From contig ML210190.1 in NCBI GenBank assembly GCA_004369085.1, forward strand, positions 10,055-74,054: 64,000 bases of DNA. Direction: 5' to 3'. How positions within the stretch are numbered: position 1 is the stretch's first letter; every line of letters begins with the position of its first letter. A program made the translations under genes and the position numbers. The notes under the pieces were generated by a model that did no database searches, was not told the DNA's origin, and worked only from the letters and a program-made list of their open reading frames with translations. The DNA is from Coprinopsis marcescibilis (lineage: Eukaryota > Basidiomycota > Agaricomycetes > Agaricales > Psathyrellaceae). Positions 1-11,619 of the stretch are shown here, piece after piece.

Positions 1-1586
1 TTCTTCTTCTCATTCCGCTCGCAAGAGACGAACAACTACGCTCGGTTCATCCCCACGATCGCTTATCAAGTCGCCTTGGTCATCCCAAGTGCGAGAGAGT
101 TTATCGCAGCTGCGATGGTTAAAGATGTAGCAGTTGTCAAGAGATCGCTGAAGGCACAGGTCGATGCACTACTACTGCAGCCGCTGGCCCAGGCACGGGA
201 GAAGCACCCGGACGAGTTATGGCCACATGTCATTATCATCGATGGCCTGGACGAATGCGAGGACGAGGAGCAGCAAGCCGCCATTCTCGGTGCTCTGCAC
301 GAATGTGTGAAATCCCCTCAATTCCCCTTCCGAATCATCATCGCAAGCAGGCCCGAGCCAAAGATGCGTAAATACTTTAGCGGCACAGGAAAATCCCGTA
401 CCCACTTCGTCGACATCAACGAACACTACGACGTGGTACCAGACCTCGACGTCTTCTTTAGCGTCTCTTTTGCGCTTATTCGGGAGGAGAATCACATCCA
501 GGATGATTGGCCAGCAAAGGAGGATGTGGCCGAACTGATATCCCGGGCGTCTGGCCAATTTGCCTACGCTAGCACAGTGGTGGAATACGTCAAGGACAAA
601 TCACGTCGGCCCAAGGAACGTCTGCAAGATGTTTTGAACATCCAGAGTGACGCAACAAAGGAGCACCCCCTCTCGCCACTTTACGCATTGTACGACTCCA
701 TCCTCAGGAAGTGTCCCGACCCAAAAGAGTCGGCCCTGGCTATCCGAATTATAAACAAAATGGCATTCACCTCCAGATCTGCCGGCATATATAATGCTCT
801 ACTCGACTATGAAGTGGATGTTTGGGCTAGAGTTTTCGACAACCTGCATTCCCTTGTGTTCATCCCGGAGTACAACGACTTCGAAACAAATTACAAGATT
901 CGGCACAAATCCCTGATCGACTTTCTGTCCTCTGAGAAACACGCCAAGGATCTATATTTCTCTCATCCAGCCATCAATTCCGATATTTGTATCAGGTTTT
1001 TCCGCATGTTTGAGCGTAAGTCCCCGCTGAGATAGTTTGTATGTTACCTCACATCATTCCCTTCTTAGGCTTCAGTTCTGCATCAGCCCGCGCGAATGCG
1101 AATCCTCGCGTGCTGGCTGCATTGTCACTTGACAACACTCGTTTCACAGGTTATTTGCTTCACTCTGATCGCAAGAATCCACACCTTATGCAACTTCTGC
1201 GGAACACCGACGTTTCGTCTTGCATCCTTTTGGACAAGGACGGGGGCCTAATTCATCACTATGAACTCAACAGGATTTGGACCGCTGTGCACCACCGTGA
1301 TTTAGGAGTGAGCAACACCCACTGCATGTTCGACCCCAAGTTTGACAACTAACATTTGGATCAGTGTTCTTTTTTCAAATGTGGAGCTATCTGTCGACGT
1401 TGGCGCAAGGGATTGGTTCAATCAGTCCGTGATGGGGAGGCTTCCACTTCAGTGACCTATTCAAGGCTGGTGTATTTCCTCAAATGGACGAAGCTCCCTC
1501 TCAGTGCAACTTCGAGCATGAACTCGGAGTTTTATTACAGCGAGCGAAACGACCTCTTAGGGCCGCCGTTCAGGTGGAAGCAGTAA
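1..1586 (+). CDS. NLR-A: NACHT-domain NLR-like protein, 5'-truncated by the window edge
   Basis: The window opens inside the NACHT ATPase domain, so the start, first exon and Walker A lie off the left edge. Three exons are visible: 1-1015, 1069-1307 and 1365-1586, ending in TAA, with GT-AG introns of 53 and 57 nt. In order the protein shows the FFFSFRSQETNN block, Walker B (VIIIDGLDECEDEEQQ), the FRIIIASRPEPKMR block with its conserved Ser-Arg-Pro, a helical region, then the C-terminal tail KCGAICRRWRKG. No WD40, ankyrin or TPR repeats follow. NACHT proteins in fungi are signal-transducing ATPases often linked to heterokaryon incompatibility and innate immunity; that role is inferred here. 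It is closest to NLR-C, which lies on the opposite strand, and even its 3' flank matches that of NLR-C. Confidence 0.9.
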
Positions 1587-2012
1587 TAGACAATTCTTAA
1601 TCATAGTTAGGATGTGTGCAAGTACAAGTAATAGACCATTGTAATGCGTAGCACATGAGCGGACATGGTAGAACTGTTTGCAGGGACTCGAAATGTGGTA
1701 CTTGCGCTTGCCAACTTGGAAATATTGCTCCTACTCGCCCAACAAATGAAAGACGAATCGCAAGAAAAACAAACCCCAAAGCGATACAAAGGCTACATAC
1801 CAAGCTCGCAGCTAGTAATCAACTAATTGAAGGTGCAAGTTAAGCAATAGTAATAGTAATAACATGCCACGCAGCACCCAGCGATCGCCCACAACCGACC
1901 AACCGACGGGCCACGTATCCAACTTTCTAAGATAACATAAATAAACAATATAATTATTCGTCTCCTTCTCCCTTCGCTTCCCTACCCGCGTCCATAACAA
2001 TTACAACAACCC
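1587..2012. other. Gap between convergent genes; its first part is a duplicated NLR 3' flank
   Basis: No gene seen. About 1590-1740 matches, in inverse orientation, the stretch about 13860-14013 downstream of NLR-C. Shared stretches include AATCATAGTTA, GTGTGTGCAAGTACAAGTA-like sequence and CAACTTGG-AATATTGCTC. The remainder is the 3' side of the next gene on the minus strand. Confidence 0.7.
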
Positions 2013-5000
2013 CTACAGCTCATTACGCTCTCCCACACCCCTCACAGCCTCCTCAACCTGCACCTTATCCTTCCCAACCAGCACCCTCGAAAAATCATCC
2101 GCAACAGCATCCGTCGGTTTAGGATTGACAGGCAAAACCGCCACGGGCTCCTTCCCACCTCCAACAGACAGAGGTTTCCCCTCCGCCTTGTCCTTGTCCT
2201 GCTGAGCAATAAACTGTCGCATATCATCAACCCTCTCCCCCTTCTCATGCTTGACCGAAAAGAACCCGTCTTCCCCAGCATCTCTCCCACTCAAAACCCC
2301 GTCCGCCTTGATTTTTGTACCCTTGATCGCCTGTCCGAACCCGACTGTGATATCGTTGAATTCGGCCTGGAGGTTATCAAGCGCGACAATGAGCGGGTCC
2401 GGAATGGGTGTCTGAGCTTCAGACTCTTCGTAGATCCCGGGCGGTACGAAGGTGCCGTTCTGAATAGCAGTAGCAGTATGCGTAAAGGTTTCCCAGGCTA
2501 TAAATCAAGAACAATCAGTGTGCGAAAGCGGTAGGTAGGTAGAAGATAGGGACGTACTGTCCATCAACTCGTGAAACTTGGCCCAATCAAGCGTCGTAAC
2601 ATCGTCCAACCACGCATAGTCCATCGAAAGGTCCGTCTGAGCACGAGTAGCCAACGCCCTAATTGCCTCTGCGGCTTCGTTCATCTATAACACACGAACG
2701 ATCAGCATGGTCAAACGGATAAAAAACGGCCAACGGGTCACCCACCATCTCAACCTCGCGTCCCCTCACACTCGAATACCACTGATGCACCTCCCCCTGC
2801 ACATCAACCTTTAGCTTCTCCCACCTCTCCTCCACCTTTTCCAGAACCTGGTTCCACTTGGCGATCTCCTTTTCTCTGTCCGCTTCAGTAGCTACAACAA
2901 GTAAAAAGGAAACAGAGAATTCACCCGTCAGCTACATCAACAGGAATATAATGAAATAAAAACTCGTACCAGGTGTCCCATTCCTCCCAAGCCTCGCCTC
3001 CAAGCTGCCCAAATAGGTATCCAAACCCTTGAGCAGCCTCTCACCCTGCTTGTTCATCCCATCCAACACCCGACTGCCCAATCCCCCACCAGTCGTATCA
3101 ACCTTCTCGCTCTTATACCTACTCTCCGGCAACCCCTCCACTTTTTCTAAAACCAAAACCCAAGATCAGTACACCTCCAAAAAGAACAAGAACAAAAATC
3201 ACTCACTCCTCTCCTCACCCTTCTCACCCGCAAACTCCTTCCCAAGCTCTTGGACAGCCCAATCCCTCACCCCCTCAATCTCAACAAACACCCTCACCGT
3301 CTGCTCCCTCGTCAACTCATCAACTTTAGCCTGCCACTCCACATGTCGATCAACAATCGCCTTGCGCTTCGCAGCCAACGCAGCTTTAACCTCTTCCTCC
3401 GTCGGCGTGTTGTCCACTTGCTCCAGATCCCCATCCGCATCCGCGCTTTCATCAACAGCAGTCGGCGAGGGTTCAGCGACGGCTTCCTCCACCACCTTGT
3501 CGGACTCGACGCCCAGATCAGAAAGGAAATCATCAAGATCGAGGTCCTCCGCTTCCAACTTGGCCTTCACGCCCTCCTCCACATCCTTGGCCGGCCCACT
3601 CGGCTCCGCAATCGCCTCTTGCACGTTCACTGGCGTGTCGGCGTATACGTCCGGTGTGGCTTGCGCTGGAGCGGTAAACGCTGCAGCAGCGCTCTCCTGC
3701 GCAACACTGACAGCCCGTACTTCTTCCTTGATCTCCTGTATTACTTCCGGTGAATGTGATGGCGTAGGCGACGGCGATGACGATGACGAAGAGGAAGTGG
3801 AAGCGACGGGTTCCACGGACTCTGATTCTGTGACAGGCACACTCTGATACTCCTCATCATCAGCGGCTTCAACAGGACTGGCAGTGGGCGGGATGTGATC
3901 AACAACATCATCTGCAGTTTCCGCAGTGATAGGTGATGCGGCAACGTCCAGTGTATCTTCGTTGGTTGCGGTGGTCGGGATGGGCAGTTGAGAAGCCTCG
4001 GTCTCCTCTTCGGCGTCTTCGGTAGGCACAGGTGCAGGTGCGTCGTCAGTCGGGTCGGGTGTGATAGTCGACGATGTCAATGTAGGAGCCACAGACGAAG
4101 CAGAGCCGTTTCCATCCCCGTCCACCTTTTCCAAAATCTTCTGCACATGCGGGTCCACGAACCGTCTCCGAGCATCCACAAATTCCTTGTACCCAACCGC
4201 CGCATACACCTTGGCCTTTTCCCATCCCAAGATGACCGCAGGCTTGGCCTTTTTCCATGTCGCACACGCCGTTTTGCGGGTGGTCACCCAGACCCTGATG
4301 ACGTGTGGCTCAACCTTTGTCCAGGCATCCTGCGCGATCAACACGTACGGCTGCATCTTGACCTTGAGCGGTTCAAAGTACGCCAGACGAGCTTGGTGAA
4401 CCTGCACCCGAGCCAGCTTCAGACCGTCCTCCGCCGCCTTGCTCGCTACAACGTAATAGGGCTCCAAGGGCGCCTTGACGCCATACTCCCATCCCCTCTC
4501 CAACCTCGGCTGCACATGTTGCTTGAACCGGGGCAAAAACGCCTTGTGGTACCACGGCACCACCACACCCGCCACCCTGTGCAGCACCGGCCCCACCGCC
4601 TCCTCCACCTTTTTGGCACCACGCACCACGGGCTGCGCGACCGGCAGCTCGCGCGCGTATGCGTATGCGGATTTGAGTGGCGGGACGACGTAGGGTTCGA
4701 GGACTTGCGAACGGTAGCTGCTCAGTGCGCGACAGGTTGCACGCCCCTCGCCCCCGGGTGACGGACAGACGATCGCGGCCCAGAGCGCAAACGCAAACAG
4801 GGAAAAGAGGAACAGTTGGTCCAGCAATGTCGTCTTGGCGCCCCTGCTTCTGGCCGCTGCGTCCTTGGCCCCGCGTCGTCGACGTTTGAGTGCTGGAGAC
4901 GATGATTTTTCCTGGAGACACGAATATGGGTCATGGCCGGACGAGGAAAAAGACGGATTGCTTACAGGGGTTACATTGTCATCGGTGGGCGACTTTTCTT

Positions 5001-5088
5001 TTGAATGCTTTCTGGGAAGAGGTTGTGATGATGTAGAACGCGATAATGTAGGTGGAGGTGCCACCGGGCTTTTGCGCGACACAACCAT
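2013..5088 (-). CDS. Membrane-anchored, partly disordered hypothetical protein (SHE10/OSW7-like, tentative)
   Basis: A long first exon (5088-3207) joins four short 3' exons by GT-AG introns of about 60-80 nt and stops at 2013, giving roughly 900 residues. After a Ser/Pro-rich N-terminus comes a basic stretch (KRRRRGAKD) and then one hydrophobic segment, LFLFSLFAFALWAAIVCP at about residues 92-109, which suggests a signal anchor. Next is a repetitive region of about 230 residues with recurring aromatic, His and Pro spacing (VEPHV, VDPHV, EPYV and PWYHKAF). Then come an acidic Ser/Thr/Pro-rich linker and a helical C-terminus (about 300 residues, with VLEKVEERWEKLK). The repetitive part recalls yeast spore-wall proteins She10/Osw7, but I cannot confirm that. 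The start ATG at 5088 is the first of the frame. Confidence 0.75.
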
Positions 5089-5205
5089 TGGAGTGCGCGG
5101 TGGTGACGGTCAAAGGGAAGAAGTGTTGGCTGTTGCACCGCTTTGTTTGGGCCTAAAGTATACACACGGTCTGACGTCACAGCCTCTGTCTAATAATGAT
5201 TGTAA

Positions 5206-8200
5206 CTATCTAACGACCAGTCCTGCGTCCCACGTAGCAACACTCCATCCATCTGCTGTCAACTGTTTCTTCAGTGCAGGTTTCAATACACTCGTGTGGT
5301 TTGCAGAATGTGTCCCGCGTCCAGTGATGATCTTGAGTGGACGACCTGCAGACAAATCTGAGACGCGCGAATGAAATATCATGAGAACACTCACCCTGGT
5401 TCTCGAGTGCCTCTCTGACAATAGCCACAGCCTCTACAACAGTTGTACCATGTAGATCAAGACAGGAATCATCACCAGACGCAATCCTCTTGCGTTGCAC
5501 CATCGCACGCGCAGCATTCAGTGATTCCTTTTTCGCCATCTCCTGGAACTCTCTCGCCTGTAGATCATCAGCAACGGGTAAAAGCCAGCAAGAAGAAGAA
5601 TACTAACCCTCTCTGCGAAATAAAACGCAACCTGGCCTCCATGCGCCTTTTCTCCCCTCGTACGCACAACACCAACACCCCTCTGCCACATCCTCGCAGC
5701 CTCCCTCAGCAGCTCATCCCTCCTCTTCGTATTCTCCCCAACCCGTCTGCGATAATCCCTCTCCGCAGCCTCCGCCTCTCGCATATACCTATAGCTCTGC
5801 ATCGCACCCCCCACATCCCTCGCACCATGCATATGGTCGCCCAAAACACCCCTAACCCACACAACGCCCTCATCCTCCCCTCCATCCCTCCTCCTAATCC
5901 CATTCACATCCCTCTTATACGTAGGCAAATGCGGCAAAACAACATACGCCTGCTTCTCCGCCGCCTTTCTAACAGGTACAGCCTGCCACTGATACGGACT
6001 CGCCTTGCCTTTCGTCATCACAGCCGTCCCACTCGTCGCAGGAGGAAGAGCAACACGAGAATTAACCAACCCCACACCCGAGCTCCGCTCCTCCTCCTCC
6101 TCAACACCACCCATCTTCCCTTTCAAACCAGCCAAAATCGAATCCCGATAGCTCACCCCAACCCTCCTAACCCCACTCCCCACCTCACCTCTCAGCGCAA
6201 CCACACCAGGCCTGAGATAATACTCCTCCAAAACCTCCCTCAGCCTCACATACCTCACCTCCCACAACTGCCTCAGCAGCACCACCAAATCCATCGCATC
6301 ATCCTCCCGTCCCCGCGTAGCCCTAACCGCCAAATTAATCTCCGCCACCAACTGCCCCCGCTCCTCATCCTCATCCTCTTCCCCACCGCGCCGAGACCCA
6401 GGGAACAACCCATACTGCGGTAAAAGCACATCAAGAAGGTTATACAACAGCATCTTCTCCCTCTGTGCCTTCCCATCCTCCTGCTCTTCCCCCTCTTGAT
6501 CCTCCTCGTGCGTATCCTCCACTCCCCCCTTCCCCTCCCCGACCTTCTCAAACTCCTCACAAACCCTGACAACCCCCTCCCACACCCCCTCATACAAACT
6601 AACCCACCTCCCCTGGCTCAACCACCGCCTGAACCACTCCGCATCGTACCCCGGGAACAACACCCCAAGCAGCGTCGACAGGCTCACAATCTGCGTCTCG
6701 CGGTCAGGCAGGACGAGCGTAGGTGCGGCGCTTGAGCTGGTGCGGTAGTCAACACCATCCTCGCCAGTAGCAGCAGCAGCAGCAGCATCAACACCATAAA
6801 CCCTAAACCCATCCCCATCCTCCTTCGCCCGAGCAGCAGCAGCCTGCAAATGCTGCTGCCTCACATCACTAAGAGCAATCCTCACGCCCTTCCCATTCCC
6901 ATTCTTACTCTTGCCCTTCTTACTCTTGTCCTTCCTCTTATTCATAGCCGTAGCCTTAGCCTTGCCCTGACCACCGCCCAACCACTCCTCCCCAAGACCC
7001 TCCCCGACACGGACAGACGGAAACTCCCCCTCCTCCTCCGCCAACGCCCTCGCAAGCCGCTCATCCGCTTCAATATCATGATACCCCCCTTCAATCTCCG
7101 TATAATACCCATACTGGTCCCTCTCCACCCCATACACCCCTTCGCTCTGCTCGAGCCCAGGATCAGAATCAGCATCACCCCCGCGCTCCTCCAACTCGCG
7201 TATAGACTCGGACGACAGCACGAGGGCTATCACCTCCCACATGTCGATTTCTTCCGCGCTGGGGGTGTCTGCTGATCCCGCCGCGTCTGCTGTCTCATCT
7301 CCCTTTCCTATCCCTTCGTCCCCACCACCACGCCCACACACCCGCAAACGCGCATCCGCCCCAACCTCCTCCAACGCCACTCGCAGCCGCCCCGTCGGGA
7401 TATGCGGCAACACAGCTTGCAAGAACCCCAGCGGAGTTGTGAATTCTTCCTTTGCAGAGGAAGCGGAAGCTGCGTCGGATCCTGTAGACGTAGATCTGGA
7501 TGAGGTAGATCTGGACGAGGGGGACGAGACACCTCCGCGACGACACGCGCCATGATCATTCTCCGACGCCGCCAAAGAGGGTGCAGCCCCAGAACCAGAC
7601 GAGACTACTCCTAGCGGCGGCGGCACAGGCGGCTCACGCACGACCGTCGCACCCCCATCCGCACCTGCACCCGAAACGCCACTGCGCTTATCCTTGTTCC
7701 GTTTCTTGTTATGCTTCCTCCGTTTGTTATCGTCATCTCTGTGCCCGTTTGTTCCTTTGGCTTGCGGTTGCAGTTGCGAGGGGTGGCTGGTGGTGCTGTC
7801 GGTCGTGTCCGTATTAGTGGTGGTAGTCCTATCCGTAGTCGTAGTCCTATCCGTAGTCGCGGTATGCGTGGTAGTGGTAGTGGTAGTAGTAGTGGCAGAT
7901 CTACTCCGAGAACCCGCCGTCCCCTCTCTCGCGCCGCCACCCCCCCTGCCCCCAACGACCGCAGCATCACCCGAGTACAGATCCTGCAAAACCCCACTGG
8001 TAGCGTCTATAAACTCGGCTTGGGAGGCGAGCTCGTGGAGGGTGGTGAGTAGAATCCGCAGTTGGGATTTGAGGCTGTTGAGCGCGGGGGAGGGCGTCGC
8101 GATCGTTGTTCCGTTACTACCTGTACCATCGCCTGTACCGGTTGTAGCATTGGAACTGCCATCCTTGAATAATATTGCACCAGCAGTTTTTGTGGTGCTG

Positions 8201-8526
8201 CGGGCCCGGTTCCTGGCAAGGATCGTAACCTTTGGGCGGCTCAAAGGCCCAGATCCCGAATCACCGACAGCATTGGTGTTGTTATCGCTGTTCAAGTTGG
8301 GGGAAGATGGTGTCTCGCTGGATACGACTGGAAAGTCGATGTCGGCGAGGAGAGCGGCGAGGAGGGATGTATCGAGGGGAGGGCAGAATTCTTTCTTTCG
8401 GGAGTGAAAGGTGTTTGTTTTGGTTGCGATTTTGGGGTTGGGGTGGATTATTGGTTGGTTTGGCCAGACATCCAGGGGAGGTACGATGGAATGGTATTCA
8501 ATAGGATAGGATAAGTTTGGATCCAT
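5206..8526 (-). CDS. DUF1771-Smr domain protein, Cue2/N4BP2-like candidate endonuclease
   Basis: Three exons: a long one ending at 5608, one starting at 5557, and a last one ending at the stop at 5206. The C-terminus is clear. A DUF1771 helix (YRYMREAEAAERDYRRRV onward, through AREFQEMAKKES) is followed by a Smr domain with LDLHGTTVVEAV and KIITGRGTHSANH. Smr domains bind RNA or DNA and can be endonucleases; yeast Cue2 combines CUE domains with DUF1771-Smr and cleaves mRNA at stalled ribosomes. Three leucine/proline helical stretches here (LQAVLPHIPTGRLRVALEE, STLLGVLFPGYDAEWFRRWL, LLDVLLPQYG) resemble degenerate CUE modules, which is my inference. Much of the rest is low-complexity Ser/Thr, including a threonine run encoded near 7800-7900. 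The open frame continues upstream of 8526 without an ATG, so a further 5' exon is possible. Confidence 0.85.
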
Positions 8527-8621
8527 TTCGTTGGTAAACCGAGTGTGCGTCGAGTCGGACAAAGACGTTTGATGCGATAACCGCAGGAAAGGTAGGCCAT
8601 GGAGAACAATACAAGTCAGTG

Positions 8622-8888
8622 TTATTTCTTGCAGTTTGCTTTAGATTGCGAACAGAACCAGCACTGGCGATCGTCCGACTGATCGCGCTTGCCTTTGACC
8701 AAATGCTTTGTGTGGCAAGGCGCACAACACGGAACAGACAGAATAAGCATAACACACACCTCGAGAATTTCGAATACGTTTTGGTACGTATAACTGTTGG
8801 CCGCCGGTGTAGCAGAGCCATCGCGGTCCAGCAGCGCAGAGAGCACTCCCGACAATTTCATCGACTGTGGTGCCATTGCCATTGCCAT
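8622..8888 (-). CDS. Small ORF with paired CxxC motifs, or 5' exon of the Smr gene
   Basis: An 88-codon frame starts with ATG at 8888. Its first 43 residues (SGVLSALLDRDGSATP and onward) look protein-like. The second part carries CAPC, then 17 residues, then CWFC, a spacing like a small zinc ribbon. There is also a possible donor (GTGTGT) after residue 43, so the first part could instead be the 5' exon of the downstream Smr gene, with acceptors available near 8622-8660. I do not recognise a family. The start lies about 600 bp from the divergent DUF2015 gene. Confidence 0.35.
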   Translation of the reverse strand: MAMAMAPQSMKLSGVLSALLDRDGSATPAANSYTYQNVFEILEVCVMLILSVPCCAPCHTKHLVKGKRDQSDDRQCWFCSQSKANCKK

Positions 8889-9495
8889 TATCCCGAGTTC
8901 AATAATGCTTGAGCTTGAGTGTAAGCGCAGAATTGGAGCTGTCTAGCACGAGTTCAAGATCGACTTGGAATGTCTGTCTACTGTCTTGACTCTTTGTCGT
9001 CTATACCGATAGGAGAAAATCAGAGTCAAACTTTAGTGCGCAGCGCGCCGCGAGTCGTCCACGAGCCACTGAGCGGACATGCGCGCCGGGTGATCCGGAG
9101 CTATTATTTGTGACAAGGGCGTACAGCCACCGTTCGTCTGCCACGCGGATCGGCCGGTCTGACGCTCGCTGCGGGCTCCAACCTCCACAGTAACCTTTCC
9201 CTTGTACCACCAACTACCTACCGACTACATACAAGCTACAAGCCCCTATATCCTAGGGTAAGCTTTGTCCTTTAACCCTATCATCTCTGTACCCCCCGCC
9301 CTTCCTTCTTCCTCGGTTGAAGGAACGCACGGTTAACCGGTAGCATGTGAAGAACTAAAGAGCCATGTCGTTGACGTTGGTAACGCTTTCCCAGGAATAA
9401 TATAGTACTTATATTATATCTCCGTGTGGAGTCTGGAGCCTGGATCATCGGGATTTTAAAGCGAGAGGACTGGGTATAACAAGCGTACCGTAGCC
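8889..9495. promoter_or_regulatory. Divergent intergenic region, presumed bidirectional promoter
   Basis: About 600 bp separates the minus-strand ORF at 8888 from the plus-strand DUF2015 start at 9496. I see no convincing coding frame and no motif I would name with confidence; promoter function is inferred from the divergent layout only. Confidence 0.4.
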
Positions 9496-11142
9496 ATGTT
9501 GTTCTACCTGTCCCTGGTGGCGTTTTTCTTCCTAGTGGTTATGTGTGCGTATCCCCTCCCCATCCTCACCCAGTTCAAAGCTAAAAGGCTAACATCTACA
9601 CAGTAACTTACCGATACCGCGCCTTCATCATCCCGCACGTCCCTGACCGCGTAAAGTCCTTCCTCCCCCGCATCCTCACCACATCCCCAACCGCAAACCA
9701 CTACGCACCCCTCTCGACATTCAACGACCAAGTCAATGCTGGCATGACTTCCGACTCGTTTGACGTAGAGGCTAACAACATCTCCGTCGGAGATTCGCGC
9801 ATGGGATTGGACGAGCGCGGGACGAGGGAGGTTATGGAGATCATGAACAGGGAGCGGGTCAAGTAAGTGTCTTTTGTTCCTTTGCCGTTTTTTTGTGTTT
9901 GTTTTGTTGGGCTTCTGAGGGTGAAATTGCCCGTTGGTTTGGATGCGGTTGAGCTGGGGTCGGGCGGTGGAGGGCTAATCGATATCGGCCATCCACCCCC
10001 GCACGCTGAGGAACCTCCACGACACCATTTGTGCTGTTCGTTCGGTTCTTCATCGGCTTATCTGGGTTTTCTTTCAACTTTGTTGTCCATTCATTCCGTC
10101 TTTGGTGGCCCAGTTCCTCTGTCTACGCTCGTTGGGACCCCACATCGGTTCATGGGACCTCTGGTGTACGCCAAACCGCCCAATCTTCGTTCCCCCAGTC
10201 CGTTCGTCGTGACATTCCTTCACCCTTTCATCTGTTCATCCATTCATTTCATCCCTTCTTTCATTCATCCTCTCTGCTTCCCGTCCGCATTTCCATATGC
10301 GCCGCCATCTATCCTGTGACCTGCCCTCGGGCAGTCACGTCCTTGACATCGTCGCTCGAGCACATGTTTAACGTCAAAAGCGACTCGAGGAAGGGCTTGC
10401 GACATATGGCACACGGGGGTGGTGATGGTGTGTTCCGGACATCCTCATCTTCGATTCTGTGACAATCGGCCTTCCACTAGCGGCCACACGCTGCCTAGGG
10501 TCAGGCTAGTCCTGTCCGTCGGCGAGCGCTGAGCAACGCGCAGCCTGCTCGCGTCTCGTCCATTTCTTTCATTTCTCCCGACTCTGATCTGCTTCATTTC
10601 TTTGTCTCCCGGTGATCTTGGGCGTCCTTTCATGCCTAGACCAATCCTCGCAGGGCGGGTCTCAGCAGCCTGTAGGCTACTGGACTGCAGTCCCTTTCAT
10701 CTTCACCCCCTTCCACGGCACCACGCCCATACCGGAGTGGTAGGCCCCGGTACATGTGTTGTTGGGTTGCTACGCCAGTCCGTCTCTGTTGCGCGACCCA
10801 CTACGATACTTACGAATCATGATGAGCGTCGCGTCGCAGCAGCGATAATTGGTTGCACCCTGGACATGTAACGGCATGACCCTTCTTTCGAATCCTATCT
10901 TATGGCAGCACCAATCTTACGAGTTCCAGCGCATGCAACCTTCCTTCGCGTTTCCCTTGTCTATTTTTTCTATGCTATCTACCCTCGAACGCTCGCTGAC
11001 CATCCGTCTTTCTTATCCTTATCTTTGTGTTATGTACAGCTTCGACCAAGCACGGCTTATTAGGCAAAACCGGATACTGGCCGCGAATGGGATCGACCCT
11101 TCGGGCATGCCCCTCGACTCAAAGGCTATCACGCGGCTATAG
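9496..11142 (+). CDS. DUF2015 family small membrane protein
   Basis: Exons 9496-9544, 9604-9863 and 11040-11142 give a protein of about 136 residues. The N-terminus is a hydrophobic anchor (LFYLSLVAFFFLVVML), followed by TYRYRAF and IPHVPDRVKSFLPRI. The C-terminal half has the pattern LDERGTREVMEIMN, NFDQARLIRQNRI, NGIDPSGMPLDSK, which I recognise as the fungal DUF2015 family. Its function is unknown. The joins keep frame: T+TA gives Leu at the first junction and AA+C gives Asn at the second. The second intron is 1176 nt, some twenty times longer than its neighbours. ATG 9496 is chosen because it begins the hydrophobic anchor. Confidence 0.85.
9864..11039 (+). other. 1176-nt intron of the DUF2015 gene
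   Basis: Bounded by GTAAGT and TACAG. The inside is pyrimidine-rich on the plus strand, with many TTCATTC and CCTTTC tracts around 10080-10300. No open frame with family features is seen. Near 10340-10460 there is a short protein-like stretch, starting with an in-frame ATG inside GAGCACATGTTTAACG, that could be a skipped exon. No inverted-repeat ends of a transposon were recognised. Confidence 0.6.
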
Positions 11143-11619
11143 CCTACTTTTGGACGAGAACTGAGTCGAGACTCGGTCGGCCGGTTGGACGTTGTGCAGC
11201 GGGCGCTGCTGGCGTAGGGCCCTATGGTCACTTGGGAGCCCCGCGGTGGATAAGGATGGCGTACATAGCTTACCACTGACTGGAACGTCCTGGCATCAAC
11301 CCCTTCTTTCTTTCCGTCTTTCTTTCTGCCTTTCCCTTTGCTACTATGCTTTCGACTTACACTAACCGACGTTCGCGTTATCCTCCGTTTTCTTTATCTT
11401 TCATTTCCCTTGGAGGATGGATTGTTCGTTTTACCCTCGAGCTTGAACCATACGAACCACACACAAACACACACTCTCTTTCCAGTTTGCCAACTTGTAG
11501 AAATAACATAAAACCCAAAGAGATACGTATACATGTAATGTTATGCGCTTTTGTATAAACAACTGATTACCGAACACGTTCCTATGACATACTTGTCCTT
11601 ACATCCTAACGTCTCTCCT
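11143..11619. other. DUF2015 3' side and start of the duplicated NLR-B/D block
   Basis: To about 11255 the sequence is unique to this place. From about 11255 (GTACATAGCTTACCACTGACTGG) onward it matches 17545-17900 almost base for base, including CTTTGCTACTATGCTTTCG. It is therefore the shared 3' flank of NLR-B and NLR-D. No gene seen. Confidence 0.75.

Noticed and set aside
3988..4761. 257-codon plus-strand open frame
   Set aside because: It lies wholly opposite the first exon of the membrane-anchored gene, is Arg/His-rich and has no family features; it is a shadow of a GC-rich coding exon.
5443..6423. 326-codon plus-strand open frame
   Set aside because: Antisense to the Smr gene, rich in Pro/Arg/Asn/His repeats that mirror the coding strand; no start or splice evidence.
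7790..7900. Short GTAGTCCTATCC / GTAGTG repeats
   Set aside because: In frame within the Smr gene, encoding a threonine-rich low-complexity stretch; not a separate repeat element.
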